64,000 nucleotides of DNA from Gemmatimonadaceae bacterium. GTDB taxonomy: Bacteria > Gemmatimonadota > Gemmatimonadetes > Gemmatimonadales > Gemmatimonadaceae. Below the pieces are notes generated by a model. The model was not told the origin of the DNA. It was given only the letters and a program-made list of their open reading frames with translations, and made no database searches. Below, piece after piece: positions 55,670-63,788 of this stretch; the stretch's first letter is position 1, and each line of letters begins with the position of its first letter. The DNA is taken from the NCBI GenBank assembly GCA_020851035.1, contig JADZDM010000007.1, forward strand, positions 123,449 to 187,448, given 5' to 3'. The position numbers and the translations under genes are program-made.

Positions 55670-57076
55670 GACGATCGTCGTCCGGCCGGCGCGCACCACC
55701 ACGCCGGGCAGGCTGAGCACCCGCATCCCCGCCGCGTCCACGAGCAGTTCGTGGGTGCCGGCGGGGATGCGCATGCGCACCAGGGCAACGTCACCGGGCA
55801 GCAGTGTCCAGGCGCGGGTATCCGCACGCTCGAGCGCCGTCCCCGCCACGTTGGCAAACATCCGCGCCAGCGAGCCCGCAGCCCGCGCCGCGTCGCCGTC
55901 ACCGCGCTTCTTCTTCTTCTTGCCGTCATCCGAGTCGTTCTTCGCGGCCGCCTCGGCCGCCGCCTCCACGGCGCGTGCCGCGAGGTACTTGGTCACGGCG
56001 CGCGAGAGCGTGCGGGACATCAGCGCACCTCGGTCGCGACGGTAGTCCGCGGCGATGGCGTCGCTGATGCTGGCCGTGACATCAGCCGAGGCGCTGGCAC
56101 CGCCCGCGACCACCGCGACCGTCCCGCCGCCCGCGAACGGTGCGCGGTGCAGCACCGGCCAGCTCAGGTCCAGGAGGTAGCTCACCCGTGCCTCACGCCA
56201 CGGCGCATACCGGGTCTCGGTGAAGCGCCAGCTCGGCGTGTCGTCATACCACACGCCGCCATTGCGCAGCGCGGCGAAGTCTCCCAGCAGGCGCTCGGCG
56301 GCAAACCCGGCGCCGCCGGTGCCGGCGTTGTCGCCCGTGTAGATCGGCACGGTGAGGCCGACCGCGACCTTGTGTGCCACGTCACCGCGCTCGACGACGA
56401 CCACCACGTCCCCGAGCGAGTCCGCGGGTGGGGTGAGGGTGGAGTCGAGCGGTGCGCCGAGGGCGATCGCATTGCGGCGTGCGACCACGGCATCGCTCCA
56501 GTCGCCGGATGCCTCGAAGGTGGCCGCCGCCAGCGCATGCAGCATGGCACGCAGCGGACGCTCGTCGCGATCGGGGCGGCCGAACGTGGCGAGCAGCGTG
56601 ACCAGGCGGCGCGCCTCGACGGCCGCGCCATCGGGATCCCCGGCGGCATTCCAGGCCAGCAGCGCGTTGTAGTGCAGCAGCAGCCGCTCGTTGCGGCCGG
56701 CGGTGTACGGCAGTGCGTAGTCGTTGGTCACCATCGAGGTCGCAATGCGGCTGACGCTCTTGGTGAAGCGATCCTCACTGACGGCGAAGGCCTGGTCGAA
56801 GAGGGTGGCGGCCTCGCGCGAGTGGCCCGCATAACGCGCTGCGGTGCCCTGATAGAGCAGTCGGAGGAGCCGGTCGTCGGGGCTCAGCGGCGAGCGCCGG
56901 TTCCCCACCGCACGGAGCGCCGAGTCGGCCATGCCGCGATGCAACATGGTGCGCACGCGGTTGTCGTCCACCTGCATGCCGTTGGGCGCCGTGAGGTAGC
57001 TGCGCGCCGTGTTCGACAGCGTGGTGCACGCTGCCACCGGGGCAAGTACGACGGCCAGCAGGAATGAGCGCCACAT
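55583..57076 (-). CDS. Lipoprotein resembling COG3014 proteins
   Basis: A 497-residue lipoprotein (FLLAVVLAPVAAC, Cys17). Residues about 30-200 have TPR-like helices (AATLFDQAFAVSEDRF; LLLHYNALLAWNAAGDPDG). The second half carries AAGTALERADTRAWTLLPGD-type strands and the hallmark end-block of COG3014 relatives (GDVALVRMRIPAGTHELLVD), with a Lys-rich patch (KKKKKRG) between. It is the last of three lipoprotein genes led by an LpoB homologue; in gamma-proteobacteria similar trios (lpoB, a small lipoprotein, COG3014) are known to me. Role in peptidoglycan synthase control is inferred only. The ATG at 57076 begins the lipoprotein signal. Confidence 0.72.
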   Translation of the reverse strand: MWRSFLLAVVLAPVAACTTLSNTARSYLTAPNGMQVDDNRVRTMLHRGMADSALRAVGNRRSPLSPDDRLLRLLYQGTAARYAGHSREAATLFDQAFAVSEDRFTKSVSRIATSMVTNDYALPYTAGRNERLLLHYNALLAWNAAGDPDGAAVEARRLVTLLATFGRPDRDERPLRAMLHALAAATFEASGDWSDAVVARRNAIALGAPLDSTLTPPADSLGDVVVVVERGDVAHKVAVGLTVPIYTGDNAGTGGAGFAAERLLGDFAALRNGGVWYDDTPSWRFTETRYAPWREARVSYLLDLSWPVLHRAPFAGGGTVAVVAGGASASADVTASISDAIAADYRRDRGALMSRTLSRAVTKYLAARAVEAAAEAAAKNDSDDGKKKKKRGDGDAARAAGSLARMFANVAGTALERADTRAWTLLPGDVALVRMRIPAGTHELLVDAAGMRVLSLPGVVVRAGRTTIVSGRLWTEHGEGVRAVFERTATHQPAPQR

Positions 57077-57185
57077 GACGGGGAGTCTCAGCGGACGGAC
57101 GGTGTGTGCGACAGCGGGTGGACCAGGGGTGGAGCGCGGCGTGGGGTCGCGGAACCGGCTGCGACCCCCCACCGGTGTGCGGGGC

Positions 57186-58091
57186 TCAGCGCGCCGGCGG
57201 CACGGCGGCCGACGGGTCCGGCGGCGGGACCGTCGCGGGGGCGGCAGCCGGCGCCGGCGCCTGCCGCTCGAGCACGATCAGCCGCTGCTGCGCGCGGGCG
57301 ATGGCGTCGGCGAGTTGCGCATTCGCGTCACCGCGGGCGCGGATCCGCTCGATCTCGAGTGACTGGAGGAAGCGCTGGTAGCGGATCTGCGCCTCCACCG
57401 GCCGCATCTGCAGGTCCAGCATGGTGGCGACCTTGTACTCCAGCATCGGGTCGGCCCGCTTCAGCGCGAGGGCACGATCATAGCGGTCGAGCGCACGGAC
57501 GCGATCACCGGCGGCGTTGAACTGGTCGCCCTCGCGGATCAGCGCATCGGCCATCGCGGTGGCGCGGCCGTCGGTGGTGGTGTCCGACGCGGACGACACG
57601 ACGCGGATGCCCTGCGTCTCACGGTAGCTGACGGCCTCGAGCCGCTCGTCGTCGAACTGGACCATCACCACCTCGCCGGTGGCATCACGCGGCGAGCTGC
57701 CGAGCACGCGAGGCACCATCACGGTGGCGGCGCCGCTCTCGCGCAGCGTCCAGGCGGCGGGTGCGGTGCGGGTGGCGGCCATCGCCTGCGCCGGCGTCAT
57801 GCCGAGCGAGATCTCGCCCTTCACGATGCTGGCGCAGATGGTGCCGCGGCAGGTGGCGACGGCCTTCGCATACACGCTGTCGCGCGCCTGCGTGAGCCGG
57901 GCGTTGTCGTCCGCACCGGTGGCGGAGGCGCGGTCGATGATGCGATCCTGCGACGCGGTCCTGTCACCGTTGGTGAGGATGGGGCGTTCGCGGATGCGGC
58001 GCGGGCCGTTGCAGGCGGCGAGCACCACGCCCGCGCCGAGCAGCGCACCGGCCCTGAGTGCGGCCTTGAGGGAGAGGGGGGTCATGGTCAT
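57186..58091 (-). CDS. Lipoprotein with C-terminal helical repeats
   Basis: A 301-residue lipoprotein (ALLGAGVVLAAC, Cys27). The middle has two Cys in ATCRGTICASIVKGEISLGM, a segment resembling small periplasmic SmpA-like turns (ISLGMTPAQAMAA). Residues about 200-270 form TPR-like helices (DQFNAAGDRVRALDRYDRAL). The tail is Ala/Pro-rich. It lies 9 nt after the lpoB-like gene and 109 nt before the COG3014-like gene, so the three form an operon. No family is recognised with certainty. Outer-membrane-anchored periplasmic location is expected. Confidence 0.75.
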   Translation of the reverse strand: MTMTPLSLKAALRAGALLGAGVVLAACNGPRRIRERPILTNGDRTASQDRIIDRASATGADDNARLTQARDSVYAKAVATCRGTICASIVKGEISLGMTPAQAMAATRTAPAAWTLRESGAATVMVPRVLGSSPRDATGEVVMVQFDDERLEAVSYRETQGIRVVSSASDTTTDGRATAMADALIREGDQFNAAGDRVRALDRYDRALALKRADPMLEYKVATMLDLQMRPVEAQIRYQRFLQSLEIERIRARGDANAQLADAIARAQQRLIVLERQAPAPAAAPATVPPPDPSAAVPPAR

Positions 58092-58100
58092 GGCTCCGGG

Positions 58101-58721
58101 TTACCAGCCGATGCGGCGACGGTCGATGTACTTCTTGATCTTGTGCTGGCCGATCCAGACCTTCTGGTTGCTCTCGAGGTCCACGAGGAAGGCGTCGACC
58201 TGGTAGAAGACCACCTTCTCGCGTCCCTCGGCATCCTCGATCGCCTGGACGTCACCCTGCAGCATGTAGCTGGCGCCGCTCTCCTTGCCGATGCGGGCGC
58301 GGGTCTCGGCGCTGGCATTGGCCTGCTGGTCCTCACGCTCGTCGCGCACCTCGGCGCGCTCGTCGCGGCTGGCGACGAGGCGCACGCGGCCGCTGTTCAC
58401 GTACGCGCGCTCGAGGTCCTTCACGAAGGTGCCGATCGGCACGTGCTCGAGGGTGCGGTTCCTGAAGGTGCCGACGATGACCGTAGGCGGCGTGCCGCCG
58501 TGCGCGGAGGCGTACTGCGCGCTCCACTGGCCGGTGAACGTCTGGTCGATGAGCGCATTGGCGACGAGCTTCGAGTCGACGTCGTTCCATCGACCGGAGA
58601 GGTCGGTGACGCTCGCCGGGTCGACGCGACTCACGCGCTTGTTGTTGCAGCCGGCAAGGGCAATGGCCGCCAGGCCAAGTGCCGCGGCGCGGCGCAGGGT
58701 GAATGGCAGGGAGGTGGTCAT
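58101..58721 (-). CDS. LpoB-like penicillin-binding-protein activator lipoprotein
   Basis: A 206-residue lipoprotein (LGLAAIALAGC, Cys25). Family blocks of LpoB (PF13036) are DLSGRWNDVDSKLVANALID, TVIVGTFRNRTLEHVPIGTF followed by VKDLERAYVNSGRVRLVA, then SGASYMLQGDVQAIED. LpoB reaches from the outer membrane to PBP1b and stimulates glycan synthesis. The ATG at 58721 is fixed by AGGAG at 58728-58732 on the minus strand, six bases upstream. It leads a three-gene lipoprotein operon. The proline-rich stalk typical of E. coli LpoB is absent, so reach and partner may differ. Confidence 0.82.
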   Translation of the reverse strand: MTTSLPFTLRRAAALGLAAIALAGCNNKRVSRVDPASVTDLSGRWNDVDSKLVANALIDQTFTGQWSAQYASAHGGTPPTVIVGTFRNRTLEHVPIGTFVKDLERAYVNSGRVRLVASRDERAEVRDEREDQQANASAETRARIGKESGASYMLQGDVQAIEDAEGREKVVFYQVDAFLVDLESNQKVWIGQHKIKKYIDRRRIGW

Positions 58722-58897
58722 GACGTGCTCCTGAAGGGGCGAACGGTCGGAGTCGAGGCCGGGTGCTGTGCGGGTGCGGCGCCTCTGGATCCCGGTGTTG
58801 CATGGCCCGCGCCGCCCGGGCACCTTGTATAACGAATTGCGGATCAACGAGTTACACAATCAACGGCGAGGGTGTGTCCTCTCGCGGAGACACCTGC

Positions 58898-59362
58898 GTG
58901 TCTGCTTTTCCCACCCGTCGGCTGGCGGCGCTGCTGCTGGGAGGCGTCATGTTCGGATGTTCGGGAACGCGACCGGCCGACCTCGGTGTGCAGGCCGGCC
59001 GGCTGCGTCCCTGCCCCGGGACGCCGAACTGCGTGAGCTCCGAGGCGGGCACGCCGGCTGAGCAGTTGGTGAAGAGCTTCCCGGCTCCGGGCGGCGCGGC
59101 GGACCTCGAGCGCCTGGCCACCCTCGTTCGGGCGTGGCCGCGCACCGAGGTCGTCACCGCGACGCCGGGCTACCTCCACGCCGAATCGACCAGCCTGCTG
59201 ATGCGATTCAAGGACGATGTGGAGTTCCGCTACGACGCAGCCAGCGGCGAAATCCACGTCCGGTCGGCATCCCGGCTCGGGAAGAGTGACCTGGGCGTGA
59301 ACCGCAAGCGGGTGGAAGGGCTGCGCGACCAGTGGTTCGCGCGCTTCGGCGGCGCGCGGTAG
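58898..59362 (+). CDS. DUF1499 family lipoprotein
   Basis: A 154-residue protein. The lipobox follows AALLLGGVMFGC. The mature protein has the DUF1499 features LRPCPGTPNCVSSEA near the start, LHAESTSLLMRFKDDVEFRY in the middle and EIHVRSASRLGKSDLGVNRK plus RVEGLRDQWF at the end. Function of the family is unknown. The GTG at 58898 is supported by GGAGA at 58886-58890 and places the signal peptide at the N-terminus; longer frames extend back through the lpoB promoter region. Divergent from lpoB and convergent with ridA. Confidence 0.87.
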   Translation: MSAFPTRRLAALLLGGVMFGCSGTRPADLGVQAGRLRPCPGTPNCVSSEAGTPAEQLVKSFPAPGGAADLERLATLVRAWPRTEVVTATPGYLHAESTSLLMRFKDDVEFRYDAASGEIHVRSASRLGKSDLGVNRKRVEGLRDQWFARFGGAR

Positions 59363-59365
59363 GCC

Positions 59366-59388
59366 CGCCGCGCCCCGTCAGCGCGGCG
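59366..59388. terminator. Hairpin at the convergent DUF1499 / ridA ends
   Basis: CGCCGCGC at 59366-59373 pairs with GCGCGGCG at 59381-59388, seven-base loop containing the ridA stop. No T-tract. Confidence 0.4.
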
Positions 59389-59770
59389 CGTAGGCGACGA
59401 CGGTGACCTCGATCAGGATGCCGCGCAGGCGCGCGCCGACGGTGGTCCGCGACGGATAGGGCGCCGTGAACGTGGCCTTCCAGATGTCGTTGACCGCGCC
59501 CCAGTCCTGCTCGTTGGTGAGGTAGACCGTGGCCGCAACGACATCGGCTAGCGTGGCTCCGGCCTGCGCGAGGATCTCGCGGATGTTCGCGAGCACCTGG
59601 ACGGCTTGCGCCTCGACGGTGGCGCCGACGAGCGTGCCGGTGCGCGGATCGCGCGGCACCTGTCCCGAGACATGGATGAAGTCGCCTGCCCGCACTGCGG
59701 GCGTGTAGGCCCCGACGGGCGGCGGCACGTCATCGGGGAGGAAGATCGGTGTCCACGCACGGTCGGTCAT
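59378..59770 (-). CDS. ridA: RidA/YjgF enamine/imine deaminase
   Basis: A 130-residue protein. Family blocks are AGDFIHVSGQVPRDPRTGTL, DVVAATVYLTNEQDWGAVND and the active-site end (PSRTTVGARLRGILIEVTVV) with the conserved Arg and Glu. RidA hydrolyses reactive 2-aminoacrylate-type enamines released by PLP enzymes. The ATG at 59770 matches the usual length. It is the second RidA-type domain in the window; the first is fused to the aldo/keto reductase at 30080. The two are clearly different in sequence and do not look like a recent duplication. Confidence 0.93.
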   Translation of the reverse strand: MTDRAWTPIFLPDDVPPPVGAYTPAVRAGDFIHVSGQVPRDPRTGTLVGATVEAQAVQVLANIREILAQAGATLADVVAATVYLTNEQDWGAVNDIWKATFTAPYPSRTTVGARLRGILIEVTVVAYAPR

Positions 59771-59893
59771 GAGTCCGCCAGGGAGAAGGAAGGCCTGGCT
59801 GGAAGGGATAGCGCCCGCGCGAAACATTTGCTAACTCTTTCAGGCAATCGCCGCGTGCGGTGCGCAGTTCCGCCCACTGTTCAACCTGTCTCG

Positions 59894-59905
59894 AGGAGGT
59901 GATCC
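59894..59905 (+). promoter_or_regulatory. Exceptionally long Shine-Dalgarno sequence
   Basis: AGGAGGTGATCC matches the complement of the 3' end of bacterial 16S rRNA over twelve bases without a mismatch. It ends one base before the ATG of a 20-codon frame; the AGGAGG core is seven bases from that ATG. Most genes here have far weaker or no SD. Confidence 0.75.
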
Positions 59906-59906
59906 C

Positions 59907-59969
59907 ATGGCCAGTCGCAGTCCTTCCGCCGGCTCGACCTGGGCAAACGGTCACCCGACCGTCGCCTGA
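59907..59969 (+). CDS. Possible 20-residue peptide
   Basis: ATG at 59907 to TGA at 59967-59969 encodes MASRSPSAGSTWANGHPTVA. It stands alone in the gap between ridA (minus) and apaG (minus), on the plus strand. An exceptional SD precedes it and a strong hairpin (60023-60059) follows 53 nt after its stop, so the unit looks like a complete tiny message. The peptide is polar, without a membrane segment. It may be a real small protein, a leader whose translation matters more than the product, or a chance frame. Confidence 0.45.
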   Translation: MASRSPSAGSTWANGHPTVA

Positions 59970-60022
59970 TCCACGTTGTCCAGGCCGTCGGCTCGTGACC
60001 GTGTCGAGCCGGCGTCGAAGGC

Positions 60023-60059
60023 AGATGGCCCGTCCCGCAGTCGCGGTGACGGGCCATCT
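60023..60059. terminator. Strong hairpin after the 20-codon frame
   Basis: AGATGGCCCGTC at 60023-60034 pairs with GACGGGCCATCT at 60048-60059, and the inner CCGC/GCGG pairs too with one bulged T. CGTTTCC follows on the plus strand. It can serve both the small plus-strand unit and the minus-strand apaG, whose message, however, ends beyond it. Confidence 0.65.
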
Positions 60060-60118
60060 CGTTTCCGGCCGCCGCGGGGCGTCGCACGTGCCGCTGTCGG
60101 CGCGCGTCGCCTGCGTGG

Positions 60119-60532
60119 TCAGGACGTGGGGCCGAGTGCGTTCTCCGCGTCGAGCGTGAAGCGCGGGATGTCGGAGGCGAAGCGGGACTTGTCCGCGCGT
60201 CGGAAGAAGTACTGCCCTTCCATGTAGCCGCTGGGCGACTTGAGCACGCAGAAGCTCTGGTACTCGTGGATGTGGCCTGGGGCGATCACCGGCAGCTCTC
60301 CGACCACGCCCTCCCCTTCCACCTCGGTGTCCTCGCCGTCACCGACCGAGTCGTGGATGAGCCACTTGCGCGACAGCAGCTGCGCGGCCTGGTCGCCGAC
60401 ATTCTCCAGCCGGACGAAGTAGGCGAACACGAACTGTGCGTGCGCCGGTTGTGATTGCGCCGGCAGGAACACCGGACGCACCGAGACGCGGATGCCGTGC
60501 GATTCACGGTAGAAGAAGGGGGGGCGCTTCAC
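60119..60532 (-). CDS. apaG: ApaG family protein
   Basis: A 137-residue protein with the ApaG/DUF525 fibronectin-like fold. GIRVSVRPVFLPAQS, FVFAYFVRLENVGDQAAQLL, SRKWLIHDSVGD, VVGELPVIAPGHIHEYQSFC and GYMEGQYFF are all conserved. In some bacteria it affects Co/Mg resistance, and it is probably a protein-interaction or nucleotide-binding domain. The ATG at 60532 is close to the first strand. The hairpin at 60023-60059 lies downstream. Upstream (right) is the gdhA end with its own hairpin, so it is transcribed alone or by read-through. Confidence 0.93.
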   Translation of the reverse strand: MKRPPFFYRESHGIRVSVRPVFLPAQSQPAHAQFVFAYFVRLENVGDQAAQLLSRKWLIHDSVGDGEDTEVEGEGVVGELPVIAPGHIHEYQSFCVLKSPSGYMEGQYFFRRADKSRFASDIPRFTLDAENALGPTS

Positions 60533-60598
60533 GCCCGCAAATTACCCCCCGAGGTCGACGGGCCGACAGGGCGCGTGCATGACGGCGGGGGCGCCAGT

Positions 60599-60631
60599 GC
60601 AGTCGAGCCCGGCATCACCGGGCTCGACTGC
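60599..60631 (-). terminator. Perfect 14-bp hairpin after gdhA
   Basis: GCAGTCGAGCCCGG at 60599-60612 pairs with CCGGGCTCGACTGC at 60618-60631, five-base loop. It starts 6 nt after the gdhA stop on the minus strand. No T-tract follows. Confidence 0.6.
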
Positions 60632-60637
60632 CGCAGG

Positions 60638-62050
60638 TCACGGGAAGATGCCGAGGTCCTGATAGCTGACCGCCACCTTGTTGATGGCGCTGATGAAGGC
60701 CGCCGTCCGGATGTCGGTCTTCCGGCCGTGCTTCACCCACGTGTCGCGCACCTGGTTCCAGGAGGAGATCATCGTATCCTCGAGTCCGGAGTTGACGAGG
60801 TCCTCCTCGTCGGCGCCGTGGGACAGCCGTGCCATGCGCTCGGCGCCAAGGGTCTTCCCGGTGAGGTCCTCCACCGCCTTGAGCACGTTGGTGAACGCGG
60901 TCTCCTCGAAGCGCTTCTCCATGCGCCCGAAGCGCACGTGGGAGAGGTTCTTCAGCCACTCGAAGTAGCTGACCGTGACGCCGCCGGCATTGAGGAACAG
61001 GTCGGCGAGCACCATCACGCCGCGCTGGTGCAGGATGCCGTCGGCCTCGAAGGTGGTGGGGCCGTTGGCGCCCTCGGCGATGATCCTCGCCTGGATGCGG
61101 CCGGCGTTGGCGGCCGTGATCTGGCCCTCGAGGGCGGCCGGCACGAGGATCTCGCAGGGCAGTTCGAGCGCCGCGCGGGAATCCGCGAGGAAGGTGGCGC
61201 CGGGAAAGCCCTTGATCGTGCCGTGCTCGCGGCGGTGCGCCATCACCGCCTGCAGGTCCATGCCACGCTCGTCGTGGAGCGCCCCTTCCGCCTCCGCGAT
61301 CCCGACCAGCACCGCGCCCCCTTCCTGCAGGAACTTCGCGGCGTGGTAGCCCACGTTGCCGAGGCCCTGCACGATGAAGCGCTTCCCGGCGAGGCCCGGC
61401 GTGAGGCCGATGGCCTTCATGTCCTCCGCGTTGTCACACGCCTCACGCACGCCGTAGAACACGCCGCGCCCGGTGGCCTCGGTGCGGCCGCGGATGCCAC
61501 CCTGGGCAATCGGCTTGGCCGTCACGCAGCCCAGCGCGTTCAGGTCACCGACGGCGAGCTGGGCGTAGGTGTCGGCGATCCACGCCATCTCCTTGCTGGA
61601 GGTGCCATAGTCCGGCGCCGGCACGTCGACGCCCGGGCCGATGAAGTTCTTCTTCCAGAGCTCGAAGGTGTACCGCCGCGTGATCCGCTCCAGCTCGGAC
61701 TCGCTGAACTCCTTGCGGTTGATCTTGATGCCGCCCTTGGCACCGCCGAACGGCACGTCCACCACGGCACACTTGTACGTCATGAGCGAGGCGAGCGCCA
61801 TCACCTCGTCCTCGTTGACGTTGATGGCGTAGCGGATGCCCCCCTTGGTGGGGAGCTTGTGGTGGCTGTGTTCCGCGCGCCATCCGACGATGGTGCGGAT
61901 CGTGCCGTCATCGCGGAGGATCGGGAAGGTGACGCGGTAGACCGCGTTGCACTCGCGGATCTGGTTGAGGAGGGCCTGCGGATGGTTCGTGAACGTCGCC
62001 GCCGCATCGAAGGCGCGATGGACCTGACCGAGAAAGCTCTGTTCTGACAT
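60638..62050 (-). CDS. gdhA: Glutamate dehydrogenase (Glu/Leu/Phe/Val family)
   Basis: A 470-residue enzyme. The substrate-binding region has [20 protein letters not shown] and [15 protein letters not shown] with catalytic Lys residues; [15 protein letters not shown] is the conserved Asp loop. The NAD(P) fold is [16 protein letters not shown]. It interconverts glutamate and 2-oxoglutarate plus ammonium, and would work with the AmtB/GlnK system elsewhere in the window. The ATG at 62050 starts the standard N-terminal helix; the frame further upstream has no similarity. Cofactor preference is not certain: the Rossmann end ([10 protein letters not shown]) has Glu and hints at NAD. Confidence 0.95.
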   Translation of the reverse strand: MSEQSFLGQVHRAFDAAATFTNHPQALLNQIRECNAVYRVTFPILRDDGTIRTIVGWRAEHSHHKLPTKGGIRYAINVNEDEVMALASLMTYKCAVVDVPFGGAKGGIKINRKEFSESELERITRRYTFELWKKNFIGPGVDVPAPDYGTSSKEMAWIADTYAQLAVGDLNALGCVTAKPIAQGGIRGRTEATGRGVFYGVREACDNAEDMKAIGLTPGLAGKRFIVQGLGNVGYHAAKFLQEGGAVLVGIAEAEGALHDERGMDLQAVMAHRREHGTIKGFPGATFLADSRAALELPCEILVPAALEGQITAANAGRIQARIIAEGANGPTTFEADGILHQRGVMVLADLFLNAGGVTVSYFEWLKNLSHVRFGRMEKRFEETAFTNVLKAVEDLTGKTLGAERMARLSHGADEEDLVNSGLEDTMISSWNQVRDTWVKHGRKTDIRTAAFISAINKVAVSYQDLGIFP

Positions 62051-62274
62051 GGGGTTCAGGAGGAAGTGGGTCGAACGAGCGTGCGGCAAAGGTGCGGGGC
62101 GTGCACGGTGCAGGCCAGCCACACCGTGCGCGAGGCCGCGGCGCGTCACCACTCTGATGGTCGGCCCGGGACCAGGAACCCTTGATCCGGCGGCGCGGCG
62201 CACCGACCTCGTCCGTGCGTGCTGCGCATGACACCGGGAGGCGCCGAGGCCGCACCCGCATAGCTTGGTGGCAG

Positions 62275-63039
62275 GTGACCAAAGCCATCCGACCTCCGCT
62301 CGCGACGCACGGTGTGGTGCGCGCCGTCCATGCCGGGCCGATCCGGTCCCTGCGCTCACCACGCGAGCCGGATGGCCACGCCACGACCTGGCGCTCCGCG
62401 ATCCTGAAGGCACCGATCACACGCGCCGACGTGCGTCTGCTGGGACTCGCGGGTGACGAGCAGAAGGAGACACGGCACCACGGCGGTCCACAGAAGGCGG
62501 TGCTGGTCTACGCTGCGGCGCACTACGACGCGCTGTGGGACGCGGTGCTCCGTCCGCACGCCGCAACGCACGCGGCGGCGCTGCGCGCGATGTCGCCATC
62601 GGTGGACGCAAGCCGGTACGGATTCGGCGCGTTCGGCGAGAACCTCACCGTGGACGGGCTCACCGACCAGACGGTGTGCCTGGGTGATGTCTGGCAGGTC
62701 GGCGACAGCGAGATGGAGATCACCGAGCCGCGTGGCCCCTGTGCGACGCTGGCGCGCCGCTGGCTCCGGCCGGCGCTGCGGCGCGAGGTGACGGAGACGG
62801 CGGCGGCAGGCTGGTACAACGCCGTGAGGCGCGAGGGAGCCGTGTCACCCGGTGACGACGTGGTGCTGCTGCGCCGGGTGCAGGAGGACTGGACCGTGGC
62901 GCGCGTGTTCGCGCTGCTGGAGTCTCCCCGCGCCACCCGCGGTGACCTCATGGCCCTGCGTGATGCGCCGGGCACGCATGCGGGGCTCCGCGAGCGGCTC
63001 ACGCGGCGCGCGGCCACGCCGTCACGGACGACGGCGTGA
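62275..63039 (+). CDS. MOSC-domain protein (YiiM-like)
   Basis: A 254-residue protein of the MOSC family, linked to molybdenum-cofactor sulfur handling and N-hydroxylated-base detoxification. Blocks are [52 protein letters not shown] and a C-terminal three-helix part. The MOSC Cys is in GPCATL, as in YiiM. The GTG at 62275 gives a start close to the first strand ([12 protein letters not shown]); the frame continues upstream with dissimilar residues. It is divergent from gdhA and convergent with the Rieske lipoprotein. Confidence 0.87.
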   Translation: MTKAIRPPLATHGVVRAVHAGPIRSLRSPREPDGHATTWRSAILKAPITRADVRLLGLAGDEQKETRHHGGPQKAVLVYAAAHYDALWDAVLRPHAATHAAALRAMSPSVDASRYGFGAFGENLTVDGLTDQTVCLGDVWQVGDSEMEITEPRGPCATLARRWLRPALRREVTETAAAGWYNAVRREGAVSPGDDVVLLRRVQEDWTVARVFALLESPRATRGDLMALRDAPGTHAGLRERLTRRAATPSRTTA

Positions 63040-63050
63040 CCCGCTGGTCA
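63037..63050. terminator. Small palindrome formed by convergent stop codons
   Basis: TGACC at 63037-63041 pairs with GGTCA at 63046-63050 around a CGCT loop; its first and last three bases are the stops of the MOSC and Rieske genes. Too short for a strong terminator. Confidence 0.25.
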
Positions 63051-63674
63051 GACGAGCGTGACGACGACGAAGGTGTTGGTGGCGTTCGCCGTGACCGCCC
63101 TGGCCACGAGATTGCTGGTCCGCTTCTGCCCGCCGGTCCAGACGCCGGCGGCCGAGAAGAGCGCGCCGTGGTTGGTGCACTTCCAGGTGCCCGAGGACTG
63201 CAGCGTGACCGTGGTGCCGGAGTGTGGGCAGCGGAGTGAATAGGCCGCGAAGCCGGTGGCAGTGCGGGTCAGCGCGACCGGCGGATTGGAGCTGATCTTC
63301 GCGACGCCTCCCGCCACCGCGAGCGCGGGATGGTCCGCGATCGTGATGCCGACCTGATTGGCACCGACGGGTGGATTCCCGGGTGTCGGCGTGGGCGTGG
63401 GCGCTGGCGTTGGTGTCGGAGTCGGAGTCGGGGTTGGCGTCGGCGTCGGCGTCGGCGTCGGCGTGGGTGAGACGCCCGTCAGCCGTTCCTCTGCCGACAG
63501 CTCGCCACCACCGCAGGCGCTCAACGTCAGCGCGATCGCGGTGAGGGTGGCAACCGAGACGAAGTCGCGTCGCGAGATCGCCGCGAGCTCCTCGGCCTGT
63601 CGTGCCGCCACGGCATCTGCCAGCGGGCAGCCCGGGCATTCGTGTTCGTCGGCGTGCACCTCATCGTGCGCCAT
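63048..63674 (-). CDS. Rieske-type protein with Tat-like and lipoprotein signals
   Basis: A 208-residue protein. Residues 11-18 have a C-x-x-C pair (HECPGCPL). SRRDFVSV at 34-41 is Tat-like, followed by LTAIALTLSAC (lipobox, C54). A long Pro-Thr repeat linker (about 70-97) leads to a Rieske domain with CPHSG and CTNHG, the C-x-H and C-x-x-H pairs that bind a [2Fe-2S] cluster. It is therefore an exported, lipid-anchored electron carrier or ferredoxin-like protein. The ATG at 63674 is preceded by AGGAG at 63678-63682 on the minus strand. A second Rieske gene lies just upstream. Confidence 0.85.
   Translation of the reverse strand: MAHDEVHADEHECPGCPLADAVAARQAEELAAISRRDFVSVATLTAIALTLSACGGGELSAEERLTGVSPTPTPTPTPTPTPTPTPTPTPAPTPTPTPGNPPVGANQVGITIADHPALAVAGGVAKISSNPPVALTRTATGFAAYSLRCPHSGTTVTLQSSGTWKCTNHGALFSAAGVWTGGQKRTSNLVARAVTANATNTFVVVTLV
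63384..63469 (-). repeat. Six-base degenerate repeat coding for Pro-Thr
   Basis: A run of GTCGGC, GTGGGC and GTCGGA units on the plus strand, read on the other as Pro-Thr pairs forming the linker of the Rieske lipoprotein. Prone to slippage, so length may vary between strains. Confidence 0.85.
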
Positions 63675-63725
63675 GCAACTCCTCCTGGTGTGGCCCGCCC
63701 GGCTGAGCCGGGGACGGGCGCGTCA

Positions 63726-63780
63726 GGGCGGCCTCGCCGCCCGCGTGAGCATGTCGGGTGGCCGGCGCCATCGCGCCGGC
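63726..63780 (-). terminator. Two hairpins between the Rieske genes
   Basis: GGGCGGC at 63726-63732 pairs with GCCGCCC at 63736-63742 (CTC loop), and GCCGGCGC at 63761-63768 pairs with GCGCCGGC at 63773-63780 (CATC loop). They follow the stop of the edge gene on the minus strand. No T-tract. Confidence 0.4.
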
Positions 63781-63788
63781 GGTCCCGG

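Noticed and set aside
63384..63469. Repeats that might be a CRISPR or minisatellite
   Set aside because: They are in-frame Pro-Thr codons inside the Rieske lipoprotein gene, without spacers.
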